Origin: Kiritimatiellia bacterium
GTDB taxonomy: Bacteria > Verrucomicrobiota > Kiritimatiellia > RFP12 > UBA1067
Length of the DNA: 40,055 nucleotides
Direction: 5' to 3'
Assembly: GCA_017542055.1 (NCBI GenBank)
Contig: JAFXXW010000008.1
Coordinates: forward strand, 1 to 40,055
Under the pieces are notes generated by a model. That model did no database searches, was not told where the DNA came from, and saw only the letters and a program-made list of their open reading frames with translations. Made by a program: the position numbers and the translations under genes. The stretch's first letter is position 1; each line of letters starts with the position of its first letter. This document shows, piece after piece, positions 12,778 to 22,250 of this stretch.

Positions 12778-14850
12778 ATGGCTGGAAATCTGGATAAAGT
12801 ACGCAATATAGGGATCGTGGCGCATATCGACGCGGGCAAGACCACGACCACCGAGCGCATTCTGTTCTACACGGGCAAAATCCACAAGCACGGCGACGTG
12901 CACGACGGAAACACCACCACCGACTTCATGGTGCAGGAGCGCGAGCGCGGCATCACCATCCAGAGCGCGGCCATTTCGTGCGAGTGGGACGGCTACGGCA
13001 TCAACATCATCGACACGCCCGGCCACGTGGACTTCACGATGGAGGTGGAGCGGTCGCTCCGGGTGCTGGACGGCGCGGTGTGCGTGTTCTGCGCGGTGGG
13101 TGGAGTGCAGCCGCAGTCGGAAACGGTGTGGCGCCAGGCCGATCGCTACAACGTGCCGCGCGTGGCGTTCGTCAACAAGATGGATCGCATGGGCGCGGAT
13201 TTCCGTCGCGTGACGGAGGAATTGCGCACCAAGCTCAAGGCGTGCGCGTGCCCCCTGGAGCTGCCGATCGGCAAGGAAGAGAATTTCCAGGGCGTGGTGG
13301 ATTTGATTTCCATGAAGGGGATCGTCTACGACGAAGCGTCGGAAGGCAAGAATTTCACGGTGGGGGAAATCCCCGACGACCTCAAGGACGAGGCGGAACT
13401 GGCCCGGTCGGAACTGGTGGAGAAGGTGGCCGACCTGGACGAAGGCGTGATGGAGGCGTTCCTCGAAAAGGGCGATCTCACGGCGGAGGAGCTGGTGCCG
13501 GCCATCCGGAGACAGACGGTGGCGGGCCGGCTGGTGCCGGTGTTGTGCGGGACGAGTTTGAAGGACAAGGGCGTGCAGCCGCTCCTCGACGCGATCGTCC
13601 GCTATCTGCCTTCGCCGGGCGATCGTCCGCCGGTGGAGGCCACCGACCTCAAGAGCGGCGAGAAGGTTTTGCGCAAGCAGGAGGACTCGGAGCTCTTGAC
13701 GTCGCTCGTGTTCAAGATCGCCACCGATCCTTACGTGGGGCGGCTCTTTTTCGTGCGGGTGTACGGGGGCGTCCTCAAGAAGGGTGCCAACGCCTACAAC
13801 CCGAGGACCAGGAAGCGCGAGCGCATCATGAAGATCGTGCGGCTGTTCGCGGACGACCAGATCGAGGTGGACCAGCTCAAGGCGGGCGACATCGGCGCGG
13901 TGGTGGGGCTCAAGGACTGCACCACCGGCGACACGCTCTGCGCCGAGATGAAGCCGTGCTATCTGGAACGCATCCAGGCGCCGCAGCCGGTGATGTTCAT
14001 GGCCATCGAGCCCAAGAGTTCGGCCGACAAGGACAAGCTGGTGGAGAGCATGAAGGCGCTGGCGGCGGAAGATCCCACCTGCCAGGTGCGCGAGGACGAG
14101 GAGACGGGACAGACGATTCTGTCGGGCATGGGCGAGCTGCATCTGGAGATTCTGGTGGACCGGCTCAAGCGCGAATTCAAGTGCATGGCCAATACCGGCA
14201 AGCCCATGGTCTCCTATCTCGAAACGGTCACCCGCGAGGCGACGGAGAGCTTCATGTTCGATCGCGAACTGGGCGGCAAGCGCCATGCGGTGGAGCTGAC
14301 GCTGTCGGTTAAGGCGTTGGAGCGCGGAGCGGGGGCCAAGGTGGAGCTGTCGCGCGAATTCCGCAATTCGCTGCCGGACGCCAAGCTGGAAGACGTGGTG
14401 CGGCAGGGACTGGAGGACGGCATCGCCACCGGAGTGTTGGCGCGCTATCCGATGACGGACTTGCAGGTGACGGCCGTGAAGGCGACGATCGTGGATCCGG
14501 AAGTGTCCGACGAGGTGGCGTTCCGGAGCGCGGCGATGATGGGCTTCCGCGAGGCGGCGCTCAAGGCGGGACCGGAATTTCTGGAGCCGATCATGAAGCT
14601 GGAGATCACCACGCCGCCCGAATCGGTGGGCGAAGTGCTGGGCGATCTCAACGCGCGTCGCGGCACGGTGCTCAACATGGACATGCGCGGCGATTTGCAG
14701 ATCGTGAGCGCGCGGGTGCCGATGGCGCAGATGTTCGGGTATTCCACGGCCATCCGCAGTCTCACCAAGGGACGCGCGGGCTATTCGATGGAGCCGGACC
14801 AGTTCGAACTGACGCCCAAGAACGTGAAAGAGGAGATCCTGAGCCGATGA
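12778..14850 (+). CDS. fusA: Elongation factor G
   Basis: 690 residues, full length for EF-G, the GTPase that drives ribosome translocation and, with RRF, recycling. G1 is AHIDAGKT (15-22), switch I is RERGIT (55-60), G3 is DTPGHVDF (79-86), and G4 is NKMD (133-136). Domains II-V follow, including [14 protein letters not shown] domain V sequence near residue 600. The ATG at 12778 is preferred over the GTG at 12736 because the protein then starts as [13 protein letters not shown], the normal EF-G N-terminus. The gene is not in a str operon here (no rpsL or rpsG nearby) but follows acpP. Its stop overlaps the next start (ATGA). Confidence 0.97.
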   Translation: MAGNLDKVRNIGIVAHIDAGKTTTTERILFYTGKIHKHGDVHDGNTTTDFMVQERERGITIQSAAISCEWDGYGINIIDTPGHVDFTMEVERSLRVLDGAVCVFCAVGGVQPQSETVWRQADRYNVPRVAFVNKMDRMGADFRRVTEELRTKLKACACPLELPIGKEENFQGVVDLISMKGIVYDEASEGKNFTVGEIPDDLKDEAELARSELVEKVADLDEGVMEAFLEKGDLTAEELVPAIRRQTVAGRLVPVLCGTSLKDKGVQPLLDAIVRYLPSPGDRPPVEATDLKSGEKVLRKQEDSELLTSLVFKIATDPYVGRLFFVRVYGGVLKKGANAYNPRTRKRERIMKIVRLFADDQIEVDQLKAGDIGAVVGLKDCTTGDTLCAEMKPCYLERIQAPQPVMFMAIEPKSSADKDKLVESMKALAAEDPTCQVREDEETGQTILSGMGELHLEILVDRLKREFKCMANTGKPMVSYLETVTREATESFMFDRELGGKRHAVELTLSVKALERGAGAKVELSREFRNSLPDAKLEDVVRQGLEDGIATGVLARYPMTDLQVTAVKATIVDPEVSDEVAFRSAAMMGFREAALKAGPEFLEPIMKLEITTPPESVGEVLGDLNARRGTVLNMDMRGDLQIVSARVPMAQMFGYSTAIRSLTKGRAGYSMEPDQFELTPKNVKEEILSR

Positions 14851-16031
14851 AAAAGCAGAACATGGTGATCGCCCAGTCGGGCGGGCCTTCGATGGTGATC
14901 AACGAGTCGCTCGTCGGGGCGGTGCTGGAGGCCCGGAAGAGCGCCAAGATCGGCAAGATCCTGGGCGCGAAGCACGGGATTCTGGGCATTCTGGGCGGCG
15001 ACTACATCGATTTGCGCAAGGTATCGGAAAAGAAACTCCGCAAGATCGCCGAGACGCCTTCGTCGGCGCTCGGGAGCTGCCGGAAAAAGCCGGACGCGGC
15101 CGACTGCAAGGCCATTTTCGAAGCGTTCCGCAAGTTGGACGTGGGCTATTTCTTCTATATCGGGGGCAACGACAGCGCCGATGCGGCGCGGATCGTGGCG
15201 GAAGAGGCGGAGCAGGCGGGCTATCCGCTGGTCGTATACCACATCCCCAAGACGATCGACAACGATCTGAGGAGCTGCGACCACACGCCGGGCTTCGGTT
15301 CGGCCGCGCGATTCGTGGCGAGCGCCATCAAGGGCGACGATTTGGACAACCGGGCGCTGGGCGGGGTGAAGATCGATATCATCATGGGCCGGGACGCGGG
15401 CTTTTTGACGGCGGCGTCGGCTTTGGCGCGGGTGCGCGAAGACGACGGCCCCCATCTCATCTATCTCCCGGAAGTGCCGTTCAGCGAAGAAAAGTTCGTG
15501 AAGGACGTGAAGGCCGCGATGAAAAAGCATGGCCGGTGCGTCTGCGCGGTGAGCGAGGGGATTCGCGGCAAGGACGGCGTGCCGATGGGCGCCAAGCTGG
15601 GTAGCGGCGAAACCGATTCGCACGGGAACGTGCAGATGTCGGGTACGGGGGCGCTGGGCGACGCGCTCGCGAAAGTTTTGAAGGAGAAGGCCCAGGTGAA
15701 GCGCGTGCGGGCCGATACGTTCGGTTATCTGCAGCGGTCGTTCCCCGGCGTGGCGTCCAAGATCGACCAGGCCGAGGCGATGGCGGCGGGTCGCGCGGCG
15801 GTGAAGGCGGCGCTCAAGGGCGAGCTGACGAAAGGGACCATCGCCATCGTGCGCAAGGCGGGAGCCAAGTATCAGGTGGCGTTCGCGCCGGTGCCCATCC
15901 GGAACGCGGCCAAGTACACGCGGAGCGTGCCCAAGGAATACATCGCCCGGAACGGCCACGACGTGACGCCGGCGTTTCTGGACTACGTGCGGCCGATCGT
16001 GGGGCCGCTCCCGGAATGCGAAATCTTCTGA
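14847..16031 (+). CDS. pfp: 6-phosphofructokinase, pyrophosphate-type
   Basis: 394 residues. The enzyme phosphorylates fructose 6-phosphate to the 1,6-bisphosphate. The signature PKTIDND (134-140), with Lys after Pro, marks pyrophosphate-dependent enzymes; ATP enzymes have PGTIDND. The donor-site motif is GGNDS (106-110), where PPi enzymes usually have GGDDS and ATP enzymes GGDGS. The substrate-binding MGRDAGFL (180-187) is present. PPi use makes the step reversible and saves ATP, common in anaerobes. It overlaps fusA by 4 bases. The Asn for Asp change in the donor motif is noteworthy. Confidence 0.93.
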   Translation: MKKQNMVIAQSGGPSMVINESLVGAVLEARKSAKIGKILGAKHGILGILGGDYIDLRKVSEKKLRKIAETPSSALGSCRKKPDAADCKAIFEAFRKLDVGYFFYIGGNDSADAARIVAEEAEQAGYPLVVYHIPKTIDNDLRSCDHTPGFGSAARFVASAIKGDDLDNRALGGVKIDIIMGRDAGFLTAASALARVREDDGPHLIYLPEVPFSEEKFVKDVKAAMKKHGRCVCAVSEGIRGKDGVPMGAKLGSGETDSHGNVQMSGTGALGDALAKVLKEKAQVKRVRADTFGYLQRSFPGVASKIDQAEAMAAGRAAVKAALKGELTKGTIAIVRKAGAKYQVAFAPVPIRNAAKYTRSVPKEYIARNGHDVTPAFLDYVRPIVGPLPECEIF

Positions 16032-16044
16032 TCCGACCGCAGCC

Positions 16045-16965
16045 ATGACCTCGATCGTTCTCGGCATATTTCTCGCCATGTTCTTCCGCCCCTACTACAC
16101 GAGGTGGCTGAAGACGGTGAAGAATCCCACGTTGGCGGCGACGCTGATGCTGTTGTCGGTGCTGGTGCCGCTGGGTCTCTTGGCGTGGTACGGCGGGGCC
16201 AAACTGTCGGCGGAACTGGCGAGTCTGGGGGATCTGGGACCGAAGATCGCGGCCAAGTACCAGGAGTGGATGGGCGAGTTCCTGCCCGGGGTCAACATCG
16301 CCGACTACTACGACGAAATCCGCAAGCAGGCGATGGGCGTGGGCAAGGGCGTGATGTCGGTGATGGAGGGCGCCTTGACGTGGATTCTCGCGTTGGTGTT
16401 CGCGGGCTACTTCGTGACGCGGCCGGACATGCGCGGCGAGGACTGCGTGCGGGAAATGCCGTTTCTCAAAGACGACACCAAGAGTTTCGTGGCCGAACAG
16501 ATCAACGCGTTTCTGGACATCATGATCAGCTTCTTCCAGCGGCAGACGAAGATTTGCCTGTTGGAGGGATGCATGTACGGCGCGGGCTTCTGGCTGGTGG
16601 GGCTGCCTTACGGCTTTATCATCGGCTTCGCGCTGGGCGTCCTCAATCTCTGTCCGTTTTTGGGCACGGTGGCGTGCATGCCGATCGCCTTGCCGCTGGC
16701 GTACTTCTTTGGCGGGTCGTGGGTCAGGATGTTGCTGGTGCTGGGCGTGTGGGCGGCGGGGCTCATTCTGGACGGCTACGTGATCACGCCGAAGATCCAG
16801 GGCAACAAGACGGGGCTCGGCTACATGGGCGTCATCTTTTCCTTTCTCTTCTGGGGGAGCGTGTTCCATTCGCTCCTGGGGCTGCTGTTGGCGATTCCGC
16901 TGTCGGCCTTTTGCGTAGTGTTGTGGCGGGCGCTCAAGGCTAAATATCTGCGGCCGGTGGTGTGA
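16045..16965 (+). CDS. AI-2E family transporter
   Basis: A 306-residue multi-span membrane protein of the AI-2E (PF01594/TqsA-YdiK) family, whose members export diverse small molecules; the AI-2 link is historical. Family features include FFRPYYTRWLK near the start, the soluble helical region (residues 60-120), and DGYVITPKIQGNKTGL (about 246-261). The usual first membrane helix seems absent: the ORF begins in what is normally the second half of TM1/TM2, and no in-frame start lies upstream. The start has no clear ribosome binding site, so coupling from the gene ending 13 bases earlier is likely. Confidence 0.85.
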   Translation: MTSIVLGIFLAMFFRPYYTRWLKTVKNPTLAATLMLLSVLVPLGLLAWYGGAKLSAELASLGDLGPKIAAKYQEWMGEFLPGVNIADYYDEIRKQAMGVGKGVMSVMEGALTWILALVFAGYFVTRPDMRGEDCVREMPFLKDDTKSFVAEQINAFLDIMISFFQRQTKICLLEGCMYGAGFWLVGLPYGFIIGFALGVLNLCPFLGTVACMPIALPLAYFFGGSWVRMLLVLGVWAAGLILDGYVITPKIQGNKTGLGYMGVIFSFLFWGSVFHSLLGLLLAIPLSAFCVVLWRALKAKYLRPVV

Positions 16966-16967
16966 CG

Positions 16968-18251
16968 ATGTTCGAGGGGACGGTATTCGGCAAACTCAAG
17001 CAGGAGCTGCAGCGGGCCATCAAGGACGCCGGCTACGACACGCCCACGCCCATCCAGGCCGAGGCCATGCCGTACGTGCTGGAGGGTCGGGATCTCTTGG
17101 GGTGCGCGCAAACGGGAACCGGCAAGACGGCCGCGTTCATGCTGCCGATTTTGAACCATCTCTTGACGCATCGCAAGCCGCGCCATATCGGACATCCGCG
17201 CGCGCTCGTCCTTTCGCCCACGCGAGAACTGGCGGCGCAGACGGCCGAGAACGTGAGGACGTATTCCAAATATGCCAATCTGCCGTTCGCCTGCATGTTC
17301 GGCGGGGTGAGCCAGTTCGGCCAGGTGAAGGACATCAAGCGGGGCGCGGAGACGATCGTGGCGTGCCCGGGGCGGCTGATCGATTTGATGACGCAGGGGA
17401 TAATCTATCTCGATCAGGTGGAGATTTTCGTGCTGGACGAGGCGGACCGGATGCTGGACATGGGATTTTTCCCGGACATCCGGCGCATCGTGGGCAAGCT
17501 GCCCCGGAATCGCCAGAGTCTATTTTTCTCGGCCACGCTGTCGGACGAAATCCGCAAGCTTGCGGGCGAGCTGGTGACAAATCCGGTGTCGGTCAACATC
17601 GCGCCGGAAGCGCCTACGGTGGAGAAGATCCGGCAAAAGGCGATGATGGTGGAGAAGGCGGACAAGGATGCGCTGCTCATGCTCCTGCTGGAGCAGCATC
17701 CGGAATGGAACAAGGTGATCGTGTTCACCAAGATGCGCCACGGGGCGGACCGGATCAACAAGAAGCTGATGCGGCGCGACGAGGCGTCGGCGGTGATCCA
17801 TTCCGACAAGACCCAGGCGCAGCGGACGCGCGCGCTCAAGGGCTTCCGCGAAGGCTCCGTGCGGGTGCTGGTGGCCACCGACATCGCCTCTCGGGGGATC
17901 GACGTGCCGGAAGTGAGCGCGGTGATCAACATGGAATTGCCGCTGGAGACGGAAAGCTACGTGCATCGCATCGGCCGGACGGCGCGCGCCGGCGAAGAGG
18001 GCGTGGCGATCAGTTTCGTGTCGCAGGCGGAGAAGCCGCAGCTCAAGGCGGTGGAGCGGTTCATCAAGAAGACGATCCCGGTGGACGGCGAGCATCCGTT
18101 CGCGGCGAACGGGAAGGACGGGGCGAACACACCGGAATGGGTGCACCCCGCCAACCGGAACCGGAACAACCGGAAGCGGCAGAAGCACGTTTCCTTCCAG
18201 GGGCGTCGGCAGCCGGATTTCGGGCAGAAGGCGAAGAACAGGTATGGATAA
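16968..18251 (+). CDS. rhlE: DEAD-box RNA helicase, RhlE-like
   Basis: 427 residues with all helicase motifs: Q motif TPTPIQ (25-30), AQTGTGKT (47-54), PTRELAAQT (84-92), DEAD (157-160), SAT (188-190), ATDIASRGID and HRIGRTAR. It unwinds RNA duplexes, for example in ribosome assembly or mRNA decay. The basic Asn/Arg/Lys-rich tail (from about 385) is typical of RhlE/RhlB-type RNA binding. The ATG at 16968 is preferred over the GTG at 16962, which lies inside the stop region of the previous gene. It overlaps the citrate synthase gene by 8 bases. Confidence 0.93.
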   Translation: MFEGTVFGKLKQELQRAIKDAGYDTPTPIQAEAMPYVLEGRDLLGCAQTGTGKTAAFMLPILNHLLTHRKPRHIGHPRALVLSPTRELAAQTAENVRTYSKYANLPFACMFGGVSQFGQVKDIKRGAETIVACPGRLIDLMTQGIIYLDQVEIFVLDEADRMLDMGFFPDIRRIVGKLPRNRQSLFFSATLSDEIRKLAGELVTNPVSVNIAPEAPTVEKIRQKAMMVEKADKDALLMLLLEQHPEWNKVIVFTKMRHGADRINKKLMRRDEASAVIHSDKTQAQRTRALKGFREGSVRVLVATDIASRGIDVPEVSAVINMELPLETESYVHRIGRTARAGEEGVAISFVSQAEKPQLKAVERFIKKTIPVDGEHPFAANGKDGANTPEWVHPANRNRNNRKRQKHVSFQGRRQPDFGQKAKNRYG

Positions 18252-19602
18252 CGAGTGGTTGAAGAAACATGCGGCGATGGTGCGCAAGGCGGACTGGATC
18301 GATCCCGCGCTCTATCAGCGGTACGGGGTGAAGCGGGGACTGCGCAACCAGGACGGCACGGGCGTGCTGGTGGGACTGACGACCATCGGCAACGTGCACG
18401 GCTACGTGGTGAGCGAGGGCGAAAAGCAGGCCATTCCGGGCCAGTTGTTCTATCGCGGAATCGACGTGGCGGACATGGTGGCGGCCAAGGCGCGGGAGCG
18501 CCGGTTCGGCTACGAGGAGGCTGCGTATCTGCTGATGTTCGGCGAACTCCCCACCCGGGAGCAGCTGGCGGACTGGAACCAACGGCTGGGCGCGCATCGC
18601 CGGCTGTCGGAAGATTTCAAGGAGAACGCGCTCTTTTCCAATCCGTCCAAGGACATCATGAACGCGCTGGCGCGGGCGGTGCTGTTCGGGTATGCGTTCG
18701 AGGACGAGGAGCCCACCAACAGTCCCGACGATCTGTCGATCGAACATTGCCTCTACCAGTCGGTGGACCTCATCGCGGCGTTTCCGACGATCGCCGCCTA
18801 CGCCTACCAGGCCAAGGCGCACTACCACCGGGGGCAGTCGCTCATCATCCGCAATCCGGATCCGTCCAAGTCCACGGCGGAGAATTTTCTCATCATGCTC
18901 CGGGAGGACGGCAAGTACACCAAGCTGGAGGCGGACACGCTCGATCTGGCGCTCATCCTGCACGCGGAGCACGGCGGCGGCAACAACTCCAGTTTCACCA
19001 CGCACGTGGTCACCTCGTCCTACACCGACATCTATTCCAGCGTGGCGGCGTCGATCCTGTCGCTCAAGGGTTCGCGTCACGGCGGCGCCAATCTGCGGGT
19101 GATGCGCCAGATGGACGAAATCAAGCGCGAGGTGCCGGACTGGACGAAAGAGTCGCAAGTGGCGGATTATCTGGCCAAGATCACCGATCGCAAGGCGGGC
19201 GACGGCACGGGGCTCGTGTACGGCCTCGGGCACGCCGTCTACACCATCAGCGATCCGCGCGCCCAGATGCTGAAGCGCAAGGCGCGGGAGCTGGCCAAGT
19301 CCAAGGGTCGCACGGAGGAAATGCGGCTCTTCGAGATGGTGGAGGAGCTGGGTCCGGACATCGTCCGCTCGCGCCACCCCCGGGCCACCGAAGTGTGCGC
19401 CAACGTGGACCTCTATTCGGGATTCGTCTACGACATGCTGGGCATCCCCAAAGATTTGTACACGCCGCTCTTCGCGGTGGCGCGCTGCGTCAGCTGGTGC
19501 GCGCACCGGATGGAGGAATTGATCAACCGCGGACCCATCATCCGTCCGGCCTACAAGCCGATCATCCGACCGAGGGATTATGTCAAATTGCAAAATCGTT
19601 GA
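18244..19602 (+). CDS. gltA: Citrate synthase
   Basis: 452 residues; condenses acetyl-CoA with oxaloacetate to citrate. The conserved blocks are LHAEHGGGNNSSF (239-251), SRHGGAN (277-283), GLGHAVYTISDPRA (327-340; H330) and NVDLYSGF, which carries the catalytic Asp. The N-terminal extension and overall length are like citrate synthases of anaerobic gut Firmicutes and related lineages rather than the E. coli form. Its start is nested in the helicase gene and its end overlaps argJ by 23 bases. Together with argJ it would feed 2-oxoglutarate and glutamate synthesis in an incomplete TCA pathway; that is inference. Confidence 0.94.
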   Translation: MDNEWLKKHAAMVRKADWIDPALYQRYGVKRGLRNQDGTGVLVGLTTIGNVHGYVVSEGEKQAIPGQLFYRGIDVADMVAAKARERRFGYEEAAYLLMFGELPTREQLADWNQRLGAHRRLSEDFKENALFSNPSKDIMNALARAVLFGYAFEDEEPTNSPDDLSIEHCLYQSVDLIAAFPTIAAYAYQAKAHYHRGQSLIIRNPDPSKSTAENFLIMLREDGKYTKLEADTLDLALILHAEHGGGNNSSFTTHVVTSSYTDIYSSVAASILSLKGSRHGGANLRVMRQMDEIKREVPDWTKESQVADYLAKITDRKAGDGTGLVYGLGHAVYTISDPRAQMLKRKARELAKSKGRTEEMRLFEMVEELGPDIVRSRHPRATEVCANVDLYSGFVYDMLGIPKDLYTPLFAVARCVSWCAHRMEELINRGPIIRPAYKPIIRPRDYVKLQNR

Positions 19603-20800
19603 GGGCGGGGTGGCTTCCGCCAAAGGTTTCCGGGCGGCGGGCGTGCCGGCGGGAATCAAGTACTCCGGACGCAACGACGTGGCGCTGGTGGCGGCGGACG
19701 GTCCCTGCGAATTCGCGGGCGTGTTCACCACCAATAAGGTGGCGGCGGCGCCGGTCAAGTACGATCGACTGGTGGCCAAGCGCGGCCGGGCGCAGGCGAT
19801 TTTGGCCAATTCCGGTTGCGCCAACGCCTGCACGGGCGGGCGGGGCGAGCAGGACGTGCTGAAGACGGTGGCGGCGACGGCGAAGAAGCTCAGGATCGAT
19901 CCGGCGGACGTGCTGGTGGCTTCCACCGGCGTGATCGGCCGGCCGCTGCCGATGGACCGGCTGCTGAAGGGACTGGACCTCGCGGCGGCGGCGCTGGCGT
20001 CGGGGAACGCGGCGGGAACGGAGGCCGCCAAGGCCATCATGACCACCGACACCAAGATGAAGCAGGCGTGCGTGCGGACGACGATCGGCGGCAAGACGGT
20101 GACGGTGGGCGGCATGGCCAAGGGTTCGGGCATGATCGAGCCGAACATGGCGACGATGCTGGGCTTCATCACCACCGACGCGGCTATTGGCCGGACGATG
20201 CTCAAGCGGGCGCTCATGCAGGCGCTCGCGCGCAGCTTCAACCGGGTGGTGGTGGACGGGGACGAGTCCACCAACGATTCGCTGTTCCTGTTGGCATCGG
20301 GCCGGGCGGGCAACGCCAAGATAGTCCGGCCGGGGCGCGACTTCGACCTTTTTGCGGAGGCGCTGGAAAAGGTGGCGGTGATGCTGGCCCGGCAGATGGC
20401 GGCCGACGGCGAAGGCGCCACCAAATTCGTGACGGTGAACGTGCGCGGCGCCAAGAGCGATCGCGAAGCCGAAAAGGCCGCGCGCGCCATCGCCAAAAGT
20501 CCGCTCGCCAAAACCTCGTGGTTCGGCAAGGATCCCAACTGGGGCCGGGTGCTGGCGGCGGTGGGCTATTCGGGGGCGGAAGTGGACGAGCGCCGCACCG
20601 AGATTTTCTACGACCGGGTTTGGGCGTTCCGTCGCGGCAAGGTGGCCGACGCCCGGCAACTCGAAAAACTGGCGGCGGTGCTGGCCCGGCCGGAGTTTTC
20701 GGTCACGGCCGATCTCCATCTGGGCGAAGGCGCGGCCACCATCTACACGTGCGATTTTTCTCTGGACTATGTCCATATCAACGCAGATTACACAACCTGA
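19580..20800 (+). CDS. argJ: Bifunctional glutamate N-acetyltransferase/ornithine acetyltransferase
   Basis: 406 residues. ArgJ moves the acetyl group from N-acetylornithine to glutamate, recycling it in arginine synthesis; bifunctional forms also use acetyl-CoA. Conserved parts are ANSGCANACTG (76-86), STGVIG (115-120) and KGSGMIEPNMATMLGF (181-196), where T192 is the self-cleavage site and nucleophile that splits the precursor into alpha and beta chains. No other arg genes are in the window. The start overlaps the citrate synthase gene and has GAGGGA about 5 bases upstream. Confidence 0.95.
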   Translation: MSNCKIVEGGVASAKGFRAAGVPAGIKYSGRNDVALVAADGPCEFAGVFTTNKVAAAPVKYDRLVAKRGRAQAILANSGCANACTGGRGEQDVLKTVAATAKKLRIDPADVLVASTGVIGRPLPMDRLLKGLDLAAAALASGNAAGTEAAKAIMTTDTKMKQACVRTTIGGKTVTVGGMAKGSGMIEPNMATMLGFITTDAAIGRTMLKRALMQALARSFNRVVVDGDESTNDSLFLLASGRAGNAKIVRPGRDFDLFAEALEKVAVMLARQMAADGEGATKFVTVNVRGAKSDREAEKAARAIAKSPLAKTSWFGKDPNWGRVLAAVGYSGAEVDERRTEIFYDRVWAFRRGKVADARQLEKLAAVLARPEFSVTADLHLGEGAATIYTCDFSLDYVHINADYTT

Positions 20801-20803
20801 AAC

Positions 20804-21949
20804 ATGAAGACCAAGACTATAGCGGCAATATTGCTGATGGCGGTGTTTTGCGCCGAGGCCGAACTGGTGGTGGACGTCACCGGCACCGGCGCCGAGAAGA
20901 TTTCCGTTTCGCTCGATGTGGGCGGCGGCGCCTACGCCCAGACCTTGAAACGCAACCTGGAGCTGTCGGGCGTGTTTTCGGTGCAGTCGAGCGGCGGCAT
21001 CAAGGTTGTCGGCACGCCGGGCGCGAGCGTCCAGGCGTCGGGCCGGGGCAAGACCGTGACGCAGAGCGGCGTGGCGATTGGCGACGACAAGTCGGCCCGG
21101 ATGGCGGCTAGGGCGTTCGCCGACAAGATGGTGGAAACCTACACCGGACAGAAAGGGTTCGCCCGGGACAAGATATGCTTCATCAACCGCAAGGGCAGCA
21201 ACAACGCCGACGTGTGCGTGTGCTATCCCGACGGCCAGGACATCCGGCAGGTGACGGGCGACAGCAAGGCGGCGGTGGGGCCGCGGTGGAAAAACACCGA
21301 TACCATCTTCTACACCGGGTATCGCAACGGCGGCCCGGCCGTCTGGGAGGTCAACACCGCCACCGGCGAACGCAAGCTGGTATGGAATTTCAAGGGGCTT
21401 ACCACCGGCGCCACCATGTCGCCCGACGGCACCAAAGTGGCGCTCGTCTCGTCCATGCGCGGCAATCCGGACCTTTACGTGATCGACCTCGCCACCAAGC
21501 GCTACCGCCAGCTCACCAACACCAAGCTGGCCTCGGAAGGGCAGCCGTCGTGGTCGCCGGACGGGCGGCAGATCGTCTACGTGTCGGACGAAACGCGCCA
21601 TCCGCAGCTTTACGTGATCGACGTGGGCACGCTCCAGAAGCGCCGTCTCACCTCCAAGGGCGGACAGAACGTGGACCCGGACTGGGGCGCGGACGGCAAG
21701 ATCGCCTACATCACCAAGCGCGGCGGCAGCTGCGTGGCGGTGATCGATCCGGCGGTGGGCGAGCCCTCCGTGCGGCTGGTGACCAATCCCGGCAACTGGG
21801 AGCATCCGTCCTGGGCGCGGGACGCGCGGCACGTGGTGGCCGGCAGCGACAAGACGCTTTATCTCGTGGACACGCTGGAAGGCGGCGACAAGCCGCGCCG
21901 GATGTTCAACGCCAACGGAAACTGGATCACGCCTTCGTGGAGCAAATAA
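20804..21949 (+). CDS. tolB: TolB-like beta-propeller protein, exported
   Basis: 381 residues with a signal peptide (MKTKTIAAILLMAVFCAEA, cleavage likely after residue 19). An N-terminal TolB_N-like domain (about 20-120) is followed by WD40-like PD40 blades: PRWKNTDTIFYTGY, MSPDGTKVALVSSMRGNPDL, QPSWSPDGRQIVYVSDE and PDWGADGKIAYIT. TolB is the periplasmic part of the Tol-Pal envelope system, implying a Gram-negative envelope. The other tol genes are not here, so it could be a TolB-type paralogue. It ends immediately before gatC. Confidence 0.85.
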   Translation: MKTKTIAAILLMAVFCAEAELVVDVTGTGAEKISVSLDVGGGAYAQTLKRNLELSGVFSVQSSGGIKVVGTPGASVQASGRGKTVTQSGVAIGDDKSARMAARAFADKMVETYTGQKGFARDKICFINRKGSNNADVCVCYPDGQDIRQVTGDSKAAVGPRWKNTDTIFYTGYRNGGPAVWEVNTATGERKLVWNFKGLTTGATMSPDGTKVALVSSMRGNPDLYVIDLATKRYRQLTNTKLASEGQPSWSPDGRQIVYVSDETRHPQLYVIDVGTLQKRRLTSKGGQNVDPDWGADGKIAYITKRGGSCVAVIDPAVGEPSVRLVTNPGNWEHPSWARDARHVVAGSDKTLYLVDTLEGGDKPRRMFNANGNWITPSWSK

Positions 21950-22249
21950 ATGGCGGGAAACAAAATAGACGTGGCCTACGTGGCCAATCTGGCCCGGCTG
22001 GAACTGACGCCGGAGGAGCAGACGCTGTTCCAGGGACAGCTGGAAGACATCGTCAAATACGTCGAGAAAATCTCGGAAGCGGATATCGCGGGCGTGGCGC
22101 CGATGATGCACGGGCGGCCGCTGGTGAACGCGTTCCGGGAAGACGTGGTGCGGCCGTCGATGGACCGCGAGGCGGCGCTCGGCAACGCGCCGGCCAGGGT
22201 GGGCGACGAATTTCTGCTGCCGAAGATCGTGGAAGGAGCGGAGAGCTGA
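21950..22249 (+). CDS. gatC: Aspartyl/glutamyl-tRNA amidotransferase subunit C
   Basis: 99 residues. GatC stabilises GatA against GatB in the enzyme that converts Glu-tRNA(Gln) or Asp-tRNA(Asn) to the amidated forms. Typical features are VAYVANLARLELTPEEQTLF near the N-terminus, LEDIVKYVEKISEADIAGV, and a final EFLLPKIVE. The ATG abuts the tolB stop codon and gatA begins 1 base after its stop, so all three are coupled. Confidence 0.95.
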   Translation: MAGNKIDVAYVANLARLELTPEEQTLFQGQLEDIVKYVEKISEADIAGVAPMMHGRPLVNAFREDVVRPSMDREAALGNAPARVGDEFLLPKIVEGAES

Positions 22250-22250
22250 T

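Noticed and set aside
12745..14286. Long antisense open frame opposite fusA
   Set aside because: The GC-rich codon pattern of fusA leaves the reverse frame open. The reverse product is a His/Arg/Leu-rich composition artefact with no motif.
19583..22111. 842-codon minus-strand open frame opposite argJ and tolB
   Set aside because: It lies across two clearly coding plus-strand genes and reads as low-complexity His/Arg/Gly sequence, typical of antisense shadows in this genome.
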